From NCBI GenBank assembly GCA_002690045.1, contig NZDE01000010.1, positions 62,001-126,000 on the forward strand: a stretch of DNA of 64,000 bases, in the 5' to 3' direction. Both the position numbers and the translations under genes were made by a program. This DNA comes from Alphaproteobacteria bacterium (GTDB taxonomy: Bacteria; Pseudomonadota; Alphaproteobacteria; Micavibrionales; Micavibrionaceae). Shown here one piece after another: positions 1 through 8,769 of this stretch (its first letter is position 1; every line of letters starts with the position of its first letter). The notes below the pieces were generated by a model. That model saw only the letters and a program-made list of their open reading frames with translations. It had not been told where the DNA came from and searched no databases.

Positions 1-930
1 CTGTTTATGGTAAGTTGCGCACAAATTCGCAAGGAGTAGTCCTTCAATAAGGGCTGTAGCATTTGGTGTTGTGGGTCTTGCTAGAAGCTCGTCTCCGCCC
101 GTACCTATAGGTGTTTGTACACTATCTATGAAACGTAACCATGAGTTTGTAGCAAAATTTCCGCCGATTTTTGCGACGTTTAAAATTAAATGCTGACCTG
201 TGCTGAAGCCGTAATAAGTTGGGACTAAAAAAGCGAGTGCAATAATTAGACGGAGCGGGACGTAGCCACTTGCGAAACGTTTGCCAAATGGTGTGCCATC
301 TTCGATTGTTTCGATCACCACAACGAAAAGGAAATATATGACCAAGAATGAGGCAACAGTCGACATTGCAAAGTTGTAAAAATAGAACGTACTTTGCAAG
401 GCGCGTGTGAATGGCGGGATGCCACCTAGCGCGATCGGGTCATATTTTGTACCATAAAGGCCAGGAATGCCGAAAACTTGATCGAGCATTCCGAAGGCAA
501 TATCATTTGTTAGGTTTGCGCCTAGCGGTGCTTGGAAGAACCCCATAAATTGTAATTGTGCATGGGCCAGATTCGTCGTCATCACAAACGCCAGAATGGC
601 AAACTGCATGGCCAGTAAGACAAAGCCGACAAGTACAACGCAATATATGATAACTTGGTCGCTATGCCGAATGTTGAAATTCACATTATTGGCGGCTTGG
701 GCCATTACACCGCGGATTGTAAGGTTTTTGGTATCCTTAAGCGCTGTTGATGACAAATCTGTGGGCAGTAGGCGGATCATTTGGAAAATGCTGGCAAGCA
801 TAAGGGCAATCCACTGCGTATTAAGCGACAGGTTTTTAATCCGCCGCCCAAGCTGTGGGGAGAACATATATCCTAGCACAGCGCCTGTGCTTATATTTAT
901 TCGCCTATTTGGGTTTACCTTCATTTGCAT
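1..930 (-). CDS. DotA/TraY-like type IVB secretion membrane protein, second tandem copy (3' end outside the window)
   Basis: An open minus-strand frame runs from ATG at 930 (or the in-frame ATG at 924) to the left edge with no stop, giving about 310 visible residues. An in-frame TAA lies just upstream of 930, so the N-terminus is complete. The layout matches the upstream neighbour: a cytoplasmic N-terminus, a hydrophobic helix at about residues 85-110 ending in AHAQ (a signal-peptidase-like site), a conserved NDIAFGMLDQVFGIPG segment, a further membrane segment, then FGKRF, a membrane segment and NFATNSW. The neighbour has corresponding DDIALMMLDATIGVPN, FGRRF and ALATNSW. It is therefore a diverged paralogue of the 1001-3712 gene, 70 bases downstream and probably co-transcribed. 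DotA and TraY are inner-membrane components of type IVB (Dot/Icm, IncI) secretion machines. The family call rests on this paralogy and on topology; the substrate and the completeness of the system are unknown. Confidence 0.75.
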   Translation of the reverse strand, partial: MQMKVNPNRRINISTGAVLGYMFSPQLGRRIKNLSLNTQWIALMLASIFQMIRLLPTDLSSTALKDTKNLTIRGVMAQAANNVNFNIRHSDQVIIYCVVLVGFVLLAMQFAILAFVMTTNLAHAQLQFMGFFQAPLGANLTNDIAFGMLDQVFGIPGLYGTKYDPIALGGIPPFTRALQSTFYFYNFAMSTVASFLVIYFLFVVVIETIEDGTPFGKRFASGYVPLRLIIALAFLVPTYYGFSTGQHLILNVAKIGGNFATNSWLRFIDSVQTPIGTGGDELLARPTTPNATALIEGLLLANLCATYHKQ

Positions 931-1000
931 TGCTGTTTAACGCTTACCTTCTTACTTACTCTCTTTATTCGCCAAAAACTTTAAAATCTGTTTAACTTAC

Positions 1001-3712
1001 TTAATTTTTCATTGCACCTTTTAAGCCCATACCAACCCCAGTACCTAACGCGCCACCAGCTTTGGATGCTGCGCCTGTTACTTGTGGCACCATTTGCGCG
1101 CCTGAGATTGCGGCTGTTTGTGTCAGTGTTTCAAGCTGGTCTTGTGACATGTCACCAAAGCTTGATGTCGAGCTGCCCATCCAACGTAAAATTTGGTTAG
1201 GGATCATATCAATGAGCTTAAAGCTACCTTGCGCCATCAAATAAACAACAATCACGTAACAAATGGTAAAGAATAGCTGGTCAATACGCCCGCGGAAAGA
1301 ATCTGTATCAACATCATTTGCGGCGGCATCAAACTCAAAACCTGTCAGGTTAGTGGTAACCAAAGACCAAATGTCATTTAAAACTGTAACCAGCGCACCG
1401 AAGATGCTTAATGCGGCTATTAGGCCAAAAACAATTAAAACAGGACGGATGAATATTTCGAAAATCAGGTAATACCCACTAATCGCCATATCGCCAACGC
1501 CTTCACCTTCATAACGCAAATGCGCCAATGCCCATAATGGCGCACCGACCATTGCTTCGAATACAGTTTTTACCCAACGCCCACAAGCGAAGAAGAAATA
1601 AATAAACGGCATTAGCGGGACAATGTAGTACAAGATAATCCCTGCGGTGAGGGTGATTTGCCCGACCATGCCTGTAATGCCTGAAATAGCGCCGGTTATT
1701 GCTTGCGCGCCGGGCATACTTAATTGACCAAGCAGCCCCGTGCCTGCGGACGCAATGGTGGATACGAGAAGGTTACGAATAGAGGCTTCAATCAAGCCGC
1801 GTCCTAAGCCTGTGAGTTGATAAATTGCGTGCGTTTCTGAGTTAGCGGTCATATTTGCAATGCCGCTTGTTCCGAATAAGGAATTTAGAATCATTTCAAG
1901 GATGCTAGAGGCGGAGGTATCCGTAATGCTGTTTTGCTGTAAAGCGCCAAGCGGCGACATCATTTGCGTATAAACAGGGAACAGAACCTTAACCAAGTTA
2001 CCTTCATTGGCGGCTTCTGAACCGACATTGTCAATAACTTCGCCATCGCCTGTGGCGGGGTTGAACAAATCTTGCGCGGTGGCTGTTGTGTCTTCTTGCA
2101 TACGCAAATTCAACAGATCCTGAAATACTACTGGGATTTTTGTGTAGGTGGCAACGCTCATGGTCGCCGCGGTGTTCGCGCCATTCATATCGGCAACGTT
2201 AATATACCAAAGCCCCGCGCCAGCCCATCCACGACCATTCAAAGCGAAGGCTAATTCGTTTGAATTTTGCAAATCATTTACGCCGTCCATAACAATGGCG
2301 TCAGCTAAATTCTGGTGTACTCCACCAGGGCCGTAGAAATATTCGCCATATGACGTGGGAATGTCTTGTTGGCAGCCTGCTGCAACAGCTGCAGGATAGT
2401 TTTGGCATCCGCCGCCATAGCTCGGAACATGCAGGCGATGCATGTGTTCCGCGTATGCTTCAATGACGTTATTGTTATATAGCGTCATGACGGCTGTCAA
2501 ATGTGATTCATAAGCTGCGGCAGCGCCAGGAACTGTCGGCGTTTCAACGTCAATGGTCAGTTCGCCACATAAAGGGACAATATTGCCTGTATATTGTCCT
2601 GTTTCTGGGTTTTGGTAGCCAAAGCGTATGTTAATTGGGCCGCCAGCAGAATTCGTAATAGCTTGCGTGTAGTTTCCTGTGCCGGTAATAACTGAGGCGC
2701 TATTGCCGTAGACTTGATAAGGCTGAATGTTTCTGTAGAGTGGGCTGCCTGCGCCGCCATTAGCATTTTCATAGAAAAATTCGCAAGTTTTGATGATATG
2801 CATCGCGCCAATAAGCGGGTTTATATCAGGGCGCGGCGGTTGTGTAATGATGTTTCGGAAGTTTGCGCCGTTTACGTCGACACCACCCAATGGGACGTTT
2901 ACTTCACTTGTGAGAACAGTCCATGAATTCGTCGCGAGTGCGGATCCAAATTTGGCCGCATAAAGCATAATATACTGTGCAGAATTAAGGCCATAAGCAA
3001 CGGGAATAAGCAGTCCTACGCCCATCATTAAACGCATGGGCCCCCAAAATGAGTTAAAACGGCGACCGAATAAGCTGCCAGTTTGGATGGTATCAAATAT
3101 TGCATGCATAATATGAACAAGCATAATAAGCACAGCAACTACTAAAAATAGGTAGTTATAGGTACCAAACAATACATTCTGCATGGATTGGTGGAATGCA
3201 GAAGGTGGATCGAGCATCATGCCAGAGTTAAATACATTTGGTACGCCAATAGTCGCATCAAGCATCATCAGCGCAATATCATCTTGCGGGGCTACGGTGG
3301 TAAAAAGCTGCGCAATAGATGGCAGGGGGATCCAGCCGGGGTTTTGTGCCCATGCGGCGTTAATGATTAAGAAGCTTAGCGCGAGTAATGATAAAATAGC
3401 CAGTATAACAAATGAAGCAATGACTGAAAAATAGGCTATGATGCGGTCAATGTTTTGTAAATTGAATGTTATATTTTCTCCCGCAGCACCAATGACATGG
3501 AATACGCCGTATTTACCGAAATTTCGTTTTTGTAAATAAGGGTGATTTTTAGGAAGAAGCTTCACAAAGGCGAATAAATAAGCATAGCCATATGCCAAAA
3601 AGATCAGGGGCGAGGTAAATAAGTCACGTAGTCTAGGAAGTATGCCGGGCAGCAAAACCGCTTTAGCAGCGGATTTTACACTGAAGTCAATATTATTTAA
3701 CCCATTAGCCAC
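1001..3712 (-). CDS. DotA/TraY-like type IVB secretion system inner-membrane protein
   Basis: A 903-residue protein with DotA/TraY topology. There is a hydrophobic stretch near residues 33-53, a long helix at about 90-122 ending in AWAQ, membrane segments around 185-255, a soluble loop of about 400 residues, then several C-terminal membrane helices (about 660-850) and a Gly/Ala-rich tail. Legionella DotA is a polytopic inner-membrane protein of the Dot/Icm translocon, and IncI TraY is its conjugation counterpart. The ATG at 3712 is the natural start, and the downstream gene (1-930) is a paralogue in the same orientation. No other dot/icm gene is visible here, so whether this serves effector export or conjugation cannot be decided. 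The large soluble loop contains Cys-rich stretches (around residues 310 and 430) compatible with periplasmic disulfides. The family call is well supported; the function is inferred. Confidence 0.75.
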   Translation of the reverse strand: MANGLNNIDFSVKSAAKAVLLPGILPRLRDLFTSPLIFLAYGYAYLFAFVKLLPKNHPYLQKRNFGKYGVFHVIGAAGENITFNLQNIDRIIAYFSVIASFVILAILSLLALSFLIINAAWAQNPGWIPLPSIAQLFTTVAPQDDIALMMLDATIGVPNVFNSGMMLDPPSAFHQSMQNVLFGTYNYLFLVVAVLIMLVHIMHAIFDTIQTGSLFGRRFNSFWGPMRLMMGVGLLIPVAYGLNSAQYIMLYAAKFGSALATNSWTVLTSEVNVPLGGVDVNGANFRNIITQPPRPDINPLIGAMHIIKTCEFFYENANGGAGSPLYRNIQPYQVYGNSASVITGTGNYTQAITNSAGGPINIRFGYQNPETGQYTGNIVPLCGELTIDVETPTVPGAAAAYESHLTAVMTLYNNNVIEAYAEHMHRLHVPSYGGGCQNYPAAVAAGCQQDIPTSYGEYFYGPGGVHQNLADAIVMDGVNDLQNSNELAFALNGRGWAGAGLWYINVADMNGANTAATMSVATYTKIPVVFQDLLNLRMQEDTTATAQDLFNPATGDGEVIDNVGSEAANEGNLVKVLFPVYTQMMSPLGALQQNSITDTSASSILEMILNSLFGTSGIANMTANSETHAIYQLTGLGRGLIEASIRNLLVSTIASAGTGLLGQLSMPGAQAITGAISGITGMVGQITLTAGIILYYIVPLMPFIYFFFACGRWVKTVFEAMVGAPLWALAHLRYEGEGVGDMAISGYYLIFEIFIRPVLIVFGLIAALSIFGALVTVLNDIWSLVTTNLTGFEFDAAANDVDTDSFRGRIDQLFFTICYVIVVYLMAQGSFKLIDMIPNQILRWMGSSTSSFGDMSQDQLETLTQTAAISGAQMVPQVTGAASKAGGALGTGVGMGLKGAMKN

Positions 3713-3901
3713 GATATAAACGCCTCATGCTATCCTCACGTATCTATAAAACGAGAGAATAACGAAAAATACCAAACAAATATGCCCCTTGTCTTTGAAA
3801 GCCACTTAATGGCCTGATAACTAAAGACCTTAAAATGATAGCATAAATTATTGAATAAATGCCATAAATATTCAGAGCAAATTGATTTAACTCGATTTTT
3901 C

Positions 3902-3930
3902 TTGACATAAAGCTCTCTCGCAAATATTCT
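3902..3930 (+). promoter_or_regulatory. Sigma-70-type promoter for the ELM1-family gene
   Basis: A perfect -35 hexamer TTGACA (3902-3907) is followed after 17 bases by TATTCT (3925-3930). It lies 58 bases upstream of the GTG start at 3988 and points towards that gene. It is the clearest consensus promoter in the window. Confidence 0.65.
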
Positions 3931-3987
3931 AATTTGTCATAATTTTTATGGTGATGGTTATTATATTAGCGTTTTACAGAGGTTTAC

Positions 3988-5055
3988 GTGGTAAGTTCTA
4001 GCGCGCAGAATAAGCAATATATTTATGTAGTTGGTGATACGAAACCAACGGCAAGTGTTTTGCACGCGGAAAAGAAAAAACCATTAGTTATGGCCTTTAT
4101 TGGGCTTGATGACCCATATCGTGGAGATAGTCGCGGCGCGGCGGGGGTGGGGCGCATAGCAGCTAAATTACTCGATGGGCGCTATGAATATGTTGATGCA
4201 GATAGTTTGTCTAAAACATTTAACCATGTGTCGGGATATGAGAACCAGTTGGCTGCCTATGCAGAACAAATCAATCAGGCTGGGGGCGTTGATATTTTAA
4301 TTGGCAGCACAGGTGAAAAATTTATCGAGCTGTTAGAAAAGAAGCCGGTTATTATTGAAGGGCGTTTCAATGAAAAATTTTCTGAAAGCCGCGCATATAT
4401 GCAAGATATTCCAATGGGGCTTGTTAGTCATGATTTATCGCAAGATAAACTGAATAAAGAAGGCGCAGCGTTTGATTTGCATTATCCGAATATAAAAGGG
4501 TCGCTTATCGCGGTAATGATGGGGGGAGCTTGCATTGATATACATGGGATCGTTGAAAATATTATTAGTAAGCTGAAGCATGAAACTGGACCAGTGACTT
4601 TGTTCGTTTGCCCATCTCGCCGTACAGAAGAATATTATCAAGAGTTTTTAGATGAGCTTGCGCTCCAACGTAAAGATAATTTTCCTGAGTTAACAGTAAT
4701 GGGAAAAGAATATAATAAAGCTATTTCTAGCTATAATCCTTATTATGGCCTGCTGGCTAATGCGAACCATATTGTTCTTGTCGGTGAATCTGGGTCTATG
4801 ATAAGTGAAGCGCTTTATACGGGGAAGCCGTTGCATATGGCGCATATGGTGCATGTACAAATGTCGCCTTTGATTGACCAAGGCTACATTATTGATATGG
4901 CGGAAGTTCAAGATCGTCCGTTTATTTCCCCGTCTATGCCGCGGCTAGATGTGACTATGGAGGTCGCGTCCAGTATCGTTCTTGAATATAAAGAGGCCAA
5001 AGATGCCTTGGCGTGCGTGTTAAAACGTTCTGCCGGTGGCGGGCCAATGATTTAA
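3988..5055 (+). CDS. ELM1-family (mitochondrial fission ELM1-like, GT-B fold) protein
   Basis: A 355-residue protein. The hallmark is the C-terminal block NPYYGLLANANHIVLVGESG followed by SMISEALYTGKPL, which matches the conserved nucleotide-sugar-site-like region of the bacterial ELM1 (formerly DUF1022) family. An earlier GLDDPYRGD loop and a central MMGGACIDIHG segment fit the two-Rossmann GT-B layout. Plant ELM1 recruits dynamin to mitochondria. The bacterial relatives are common in alphaproteobacteria and are thought to be glycosyltransferase-like, but their reaction is not established. Translation probably starts at GTG 3988, preceded by AGAGG seven bases upstream, with a consensus promoter further up. 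It converges on ettA across a strong hairpin. The family assignment is good; the function is unknown. Confidence 0.75.
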   Translation: MVSSSAQNKQYIYVVGDTKPTASVLHAEKKKPLVMAFIGLDDPYRGDSRGAAGVGRIAAKLLDGRYEYVDADSLSKTFNHVSGYENQLAAYAEQINQAGGVDILIGSTGEKFIELLEKKPVIIEGRFNEKFSESRAYMQDIPMGLVSHDLSQDKLNKEGAAFDLHYPNIKGSLIAVMMGGACIDIHGIVENIISKLKHETGPVTLFVCPSRRTEEYYQEFLDELALQRKDNFPELTVMGKEYNKAISSYNPYYGLLANANHIVLVGESGSMISEALYTGKPLHMAHMVHVQMSPLIDQGYIIDMAEVQDRPFISPSMPRLDVTMEVASSIVLEYKEAKDALACVLKRSAGGGPMI

Positions 5056-5069
5056 GCTTTAAATACAAA

Positions 5070-5107
5070 TTTGCCATAAATACAGATCGTATCGTATTTA
5101 TGGCAAA
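5070..5107. terminator. Bidirectional hairpin between convergent genes
   Basis: A perfect 14-bp inverted repeat (TTTGCCATAAATAC at 5070-5083 and GTATTTATGGCAAA at 5094-5107) with a 10-base loop lies between the convergent ELM1-family gene and ettA. The flanking T-tracts are short, so termination strength is inferred from position and stem length. Confidence 0.6.
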
Positions 5108-5133
5108 TAAATTAATTTATGATATATTTACGT

Positions 5134-6795
5134 TTACGCGAAGCGGGCGCGGACTTTGACTTCGCCGTCATCGCCAGTGCGACGTTTACGGTCTTCGACA
5201 TAGTCTTCGTAATTGCCTTCAAACCAGACAACTTCGCCATTGCCTTCAAAGGCAAGAATATGCGTTGCCAGACGGTCAAGGAACCAACGATCGTGGGAAA
5301 TCACCACGGCGCAGCCTGGGAATTTTTCAAGCGCTTCTTCCAAAGCTGATAATGTTTCTGTATCCAAGTCGTTGGTCGGTTCATCGAGCAAAATAAGGTT
5401 GGCTTCTTTACGAAGCATTTTTGCCATATGGACACGGTTACGTTCACCACCTGATAATTTGCCAACGTTTTTCTGTTGGTCTGTTCCGCGGAAGTTGAAT
5501 GATGAAACATAAGCGCGGGATGACATTTCAACTTTACCAAGCTTCATGATGTCGAGGCCTTCAGAAATTTCTTCCCAAACGTTTTTGCTGTCATCTAATG
5601 AATCGCGGCTTTGGTCAACATAGCCAAGCGCAACCGTTTCACCAACGCGCAGTTCACCGCCATCAGGCTGTTCAACGCCGGTAATCATTTTAAACAATGT
5701 GGTTTTACCCGCGCCGTTCGCACCGATTACACCGACAATACCACCTGGGGGTAATTTGAAGGATAAATCTTTGATGAGTTCCTTTTCGCCGAAAGACTTG
5801 TTAAGGCCTTTGGCTTCAACAACCAAGTTACCTAGACGTGGCGGCGTTGGAATAACAATCTGTGCGTTGCGGACGTCTTCGCGCTCGCTTGCGGCCAATA
5901 AATCTTCATAAGACGAAATACGTGCTTTAGATTTTTTACGGCGGCCTTCTGGTGATTGACGAATCCACGCCAATTCGCGGCTAAGTGTTTTTTGACGTGA
6001 TGCATCTTCACGTGCCTCTTGCTCAAGACGTTTGGCTTTGGCATCCAAATACGCAGAATAATTTCCTTCGTAAGGAATGCCGCTACCGCGGTCAAGCTCA
6101 AGGATCCAGCCCGTAACGTTATCAAGGAAGTAACGATCGTGCGTAATCATGACGACCATGCCTGGATATTGTGCTAGATAGCTTTGTAGCCATGCCACAG
6201 AATAGGCATCCAAGTGGTTGGTTGGTTCGTCGAGGAGCAGCATGTCAGGCTTCTCAAGAAGGAGACGACATAGCGCAACGCGGCGTTTTTCACCACCAGA
6301 TAGATTGTCTACCTTCGCATCACCCGGTGGGCAGTTTAGCGCCTGCATCGCGATGTCTAATGTGCGGTCAAGTTCCCAGCCATCAACGGCGTCAATTTTT
6401 TCTTGCAATTCACCCATTTCAGCCATTAGGGCATCCATGTCGCAATCAGGATCAGCCATTTCCGCGCCGATTTCATTGTAGCGGTCAACGAGGGCTTTGG
6501 TTTCTTTTAAGCCTTCTGTGACGTTTTCACGGACGTTTTTTGTCGGGTCAAGCTTTGGTTCTTGCTCCAAATAGCCGATTTTGATGCCATCAGCCGCCCA
6601 AGCTTCGCCAGTATATTCTTTATCCACCCCAGCCATAATCTTTAAAAGTGTTGATTTACCAGCGCCGTTTGGGCCTAGTACGCCAATTTTTGCACCTGGT
6701 AGGAAGCTTAGTGTAATGTCGTTCAAGACCTTCTTGCCGCCACCCAAGGCTTTGGATACATTTTTCATTACGAAAACATATTGATATGATGCCAT
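5134..6795 (-). CDS. ettA: Energy-dependent translational throttle protein EttA (ABC-F ATPase)
   Basis: A 553-residue protein, close to the 555 residues of E. coli EttA, with two ABC cassettes and no membrane segments. The first cassette has Walker [10 protein letters not shown] (about residues 40-48), signature [11 protein letters not shown] and Walker [12 protein letters not shown]. The second has [20 protein letters not shown] and [12 protein letters not shown]. The intervening linker is basic and helical, as expected for the P-site tRNA interaction motif. EttA binds the ribosomal E site and gates entry into elongation according to the ATP/ADP ratio. The ATG at 6795 begins [15 protein letters not shown], typical of the family. 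The gene diverges from the TerA-like gene across about 120 bases that contain a short perfect inverted repeat. Confidence 0.95.
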   Translation of the reverse strand: MASYQYVFVMKNVSKALGGGKKVLNDITLSFLPGAKIGVLGPNGAGKSTLLKIMAGVDKEYTGEAWAADGIKIGYLEQEPKLDPTKNVRENVTEGLKETKALVDRYNEIGAEMADPDCDMDALMAEMGELQEKIDAVDGWELDRTLDIAMQALNCPPGDAKVDNLSGGEKRRVALCRLLLEKPDMLLLDEPTNHLDAYSVAWLQSYLAQYPGMVVMITHDRYFLDNVTGWILELDRGSGIPYEGNYSAYLDAKAKRLEQEAREDASRQKTLSRELAWIRQSPEGRRKKSKARISSYEDLLAASEREDVRNAQIVIPTPPRLGNLVVEAKGLNKSFGEKELIKDLSFKLPPGGIVGVIGANGAGKTTLFKMITGVEQPDGGELRVGETVALGYVDQSRDSLDDSKNVWEEISEGLDIMKLGKVEMSSRAYVSSFNFRGTDQQKNVGKLSGGERNRVHMAKMLRKEANLILLDEPTNDLDTETLSALEEALEKFPGCAVVISHDRWFLDRLATHILAFEGNGEVVWFEGNYEDYVEDRKRRTGDDGEVKVRARFA

Positions 6796-6852
6796 GTAAA
6801 TCGTCCTTGCAGTTTTCTTGTATTGCTTTAACTTTATGTTAGTCTCTTTACA

Positions 6853-6872
6853 GCAAATTAGATGTAATTTGC
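6853..6872. repeat. Perfect 8-bp inverted repeat in the divergent ettA/Ter promoter region
   Basis: GCAAATTA (6853-6860) and TAATTTGC (6865-6872) form a perfect inverted repeat around a 4-base spacer. It lies 58 bases upstream of the ettA start and 47 bases upstream of the TerA-like gene start. There is no T-tract, so an operator is more plausible than a terminator. Confidence 0.4.
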
Positions 6873-6918
6873 AAGGACAACCGCATATTTAGACGTTAAA
6901 TTATAGGTAGGGCTTATA

Positions 6919-7653
6919 ATGTCATCACAAGAATCGCTTCAGAACGCATCAAAATCTCGTTTAGAATTTTCAAAACACGGTAATTCTCTTGGCGCAACAG
7001 GCTATGTGTGCCGTAATCAGCAGACCGCAACTAATAATGATTTCCTTGGTCGTGCGGGGGATGCAATATCCGTCAGTCCGCCTAAAGGGGGCTTTGATAA
7101 AATCTGTGTCGGGGCGGCATGGGATAATGATACAGCGCTGAGCAAAAGTATGGTTGGGCGCTTGCTTGGTATTAAAAAGAAAATTGATATAGACCTTGAT
7201 TTGGGCTGTTTGTATGAAATGCAAGATGGCACACGCGGCACGGTTCAGGCTTTTGGTGATCTTTATGGTGAGTATGACAAGGCGCCGTTTATTAGCTTGT
7301 CTGGTGATGAGCGCACCGGTGACGCCGAAGGCGATGATGAATATATGCTTATAAATGGTCAGAAATGGAGCGAGGTTAAACGCCTTGTTCTGTATATTTA
7401 TATTTATAAAGGCGCGCAAGACTGGGCACAAGTTTCGCCGCAAATTCAGTTGCGCATTCCGGGGCAGAAACAAATTGTTATTACGCCATCCGTGCACAGT
7501 AAGAACCTATCGTTATGCGTATTGGCGGGACTTGAAAATATCCGCAATGGCATAAAAGTAACTAATTACACAGAGTTCTTCCCTGGGCATGAGGAAATGG
7601 ATCGTGCATTTGGTTGGGGGCTACAGTGGGATGACGGTGCAAAGGGGCATTAA
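6919..7653 (+). CDS. TerA-like protein (TerD-domain stress protein)
   Basis: A 244-residue soluble protein. The central region DIDLDLGCLYEMQDG (about residues 94-108), then GTVQAFGDLYG and ISLSGDERTGDAEGDDE, is the acidic metal-binding core of the TerD/TerA superfamily. The pattern of a cytoplasmic polar strand followed by an aspartate-rich loop resembles TerA more than TerD. Ter proteins underlie tellurite and oxidative or envelope stress phenotypes, and TerD-type domains bind Ca2+. The gene starts at ATG 6919 after AGGTAGGGC. Downstream, in the same direction, are a Ca2+/Na+ antiporter (7762) and a second Ter-domain gene (8770), so the three look like one calcium/stress module. The exact role is inferred from the family. 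Confidence 0.75.
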   Translation: MSSQESLQNASKSRLEFSKHGNSLGATGYVCRNQQTATNNDFLGRAGDAISVSPPKGGFDKICVGAAWDNDTALSKSMVGRLLGIKKKIDIDLDLGCLYEMQDGTRGTVQAFGDLYGEYDKAPFISLSGDERTGDAEGDDEYMLINGQKWSEVKRLVLYIYIYKGAQDWAQVSPQIQLRIPGQKQIVITPSVHSKNLSLCVLAGLENIRNGIKVTNYTEFFPGHEEMDRAFGWGLQWDDGAKGH

Positions 7654-7761
7654 CCTAAATGCCGCTTTATCGTACTTGGCTTGTCGGGGAATATATATTA
7701 TATTTACAAGATGTGCCTAGTTTTAAGGCGTATTCCACTGGGTTAGCGAAAGACTATTTTC

Positions 7762-8766
7762 ATGTATGAATTGGCAACGAGTCAGGCCTTTATTCTTGCT
7801 TTAGGCGCATTGGGACTCGGCATGCTCATGTTAATTAAGGGCGGGGACTGGACGGTTGATGCCGCGGTTTATATTGCGCGCCATTTCGGTGTATCTCCAC
7901 TGGTTGTCGGGTTTACAATTATTGCTTTTGGGACGTCCTTGCCCGAGCTTCTTGTTTCCACAAATGCGAATTTTAAAGATTTACCCGGCATTTCGATCGG
8001 TAATGTTGTTGGGTCAAACATTGCTAATATTCTGTTAGTGCTAGGGGTGACCGCAGCAATTGCAACGATTCCTGCCAAGCCGCGCGATTTAGCGCGTGAT
8101 CTGGCTGTTATGTTCGGTTCCACGTTATATTTTATATATTTGGTTAATAGCGGCGAGGTTTCGCGCTTATCCGGTTTTATCATGGTCGGGTTGTTGGCTA
8201 TTTATGTAGGTTGGCAATATTGGATGGCGAAACGCGGGAAGGTTGAGATTGATGATATTGATGAACCTGCGTTTAAATCTATGCCCCTTGGTATTTTATT
8301 TTTATTGATCGGTTTAGTCTTTATTGCGGGCGGTGCCGAACTTTTGGTGCGTGGCGCGGAGGTCAGCGCAGGCATTATTGGCGTGCCAGATGCGGTAATC
8401 GCCTTGACGCTTATTGCGCTGGGTACGTCATTGCCGGAACTGTCGACTTGCGTTATTGCGGCGCTTAAGAAGCATAGTGATATTGTCTTAGGCAATATTA
8501 TCGGTTCAAATGTGTTTAACATTTTGATGATCATTGGCACGACATCTGCGCTAAAGCGTATCGAGGAAACAACTCAGAATGCGGCGCTAACCGAAATAAA
8601 TAATATTATTTTGATTATTACGGCGTTTTTGCTGTCAATTCTTTTACTTTTTGTTCGTAAAATACCTAGACCGGTAGGATTTTTATTCGTAGCGGCATAT
8701 ATAGCCTATATAGTGGCTGTATATGCAATGTTTATGTCCGGTGTAACTTTACCTGTTGGGGAATAA
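7762..8766 (+). CDS. Calcium/sodium antiporter, CaCA family (YrbG-like)
   Basis: A 334-residue polytopic protein with about ten membrane helices in two inverted halves. Each half carries an alpha-repeat: FGTSLPELLVSTNA then GNVVGSNIANILLVLG in the first half, and LGTSLPELSTCV then GNIIGSNVFNILMIIG in the second. The acidic residue in each GTSLPEL motif coordinates the transported cation. This is the K+-independent bacterial YrbG branch, close to the usual length of about 325 residues. It exchanges Ca2+ for Na+ or H+ across the inner membrane. It lies three bases before a TerD-like gene and just after a TerA-like gene, suggesting that Ca2+ export and Ca2+-binding Ter proteins are expressed together. 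Confidence 0.9.
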   Translation: MYELATSQAFILALGALGLGMLMLIKGGDWTVDAAVYIARHFGVSPLVVGFTIIAFGTSLPELLVSTNANFKDLPGISIGNVVGSNIANILLVLGVTAAIATIPAKPRDLARDLAVMFGSTLYFIYLVNSGEVSRLSGFIMVGLLAIYVGWQYWMAKRGKVEIDDIDEPAFKSMPLGILFLLIGLVFIAGGAELLVRGAEVSAGIIGVPDAVIALTLIALGTSLPELSTCVIAALKKHSDIVLGNIIGSNVFNILMIIGTTSALKRIEETTQNAALTEINNIILIITAFLLSILLLFVRKIPRPVGFLFVAAYIAYIVAVYAMFMSGVTLPVGE

Positions 8767-8769
8767 ACG

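Noticed and set aside
596-940. Plus-strand frame at the left edge
   Set aside because: It is antisense to the DotA-like partial gene, which has a continuous 310-codon frame matching its neighbour.
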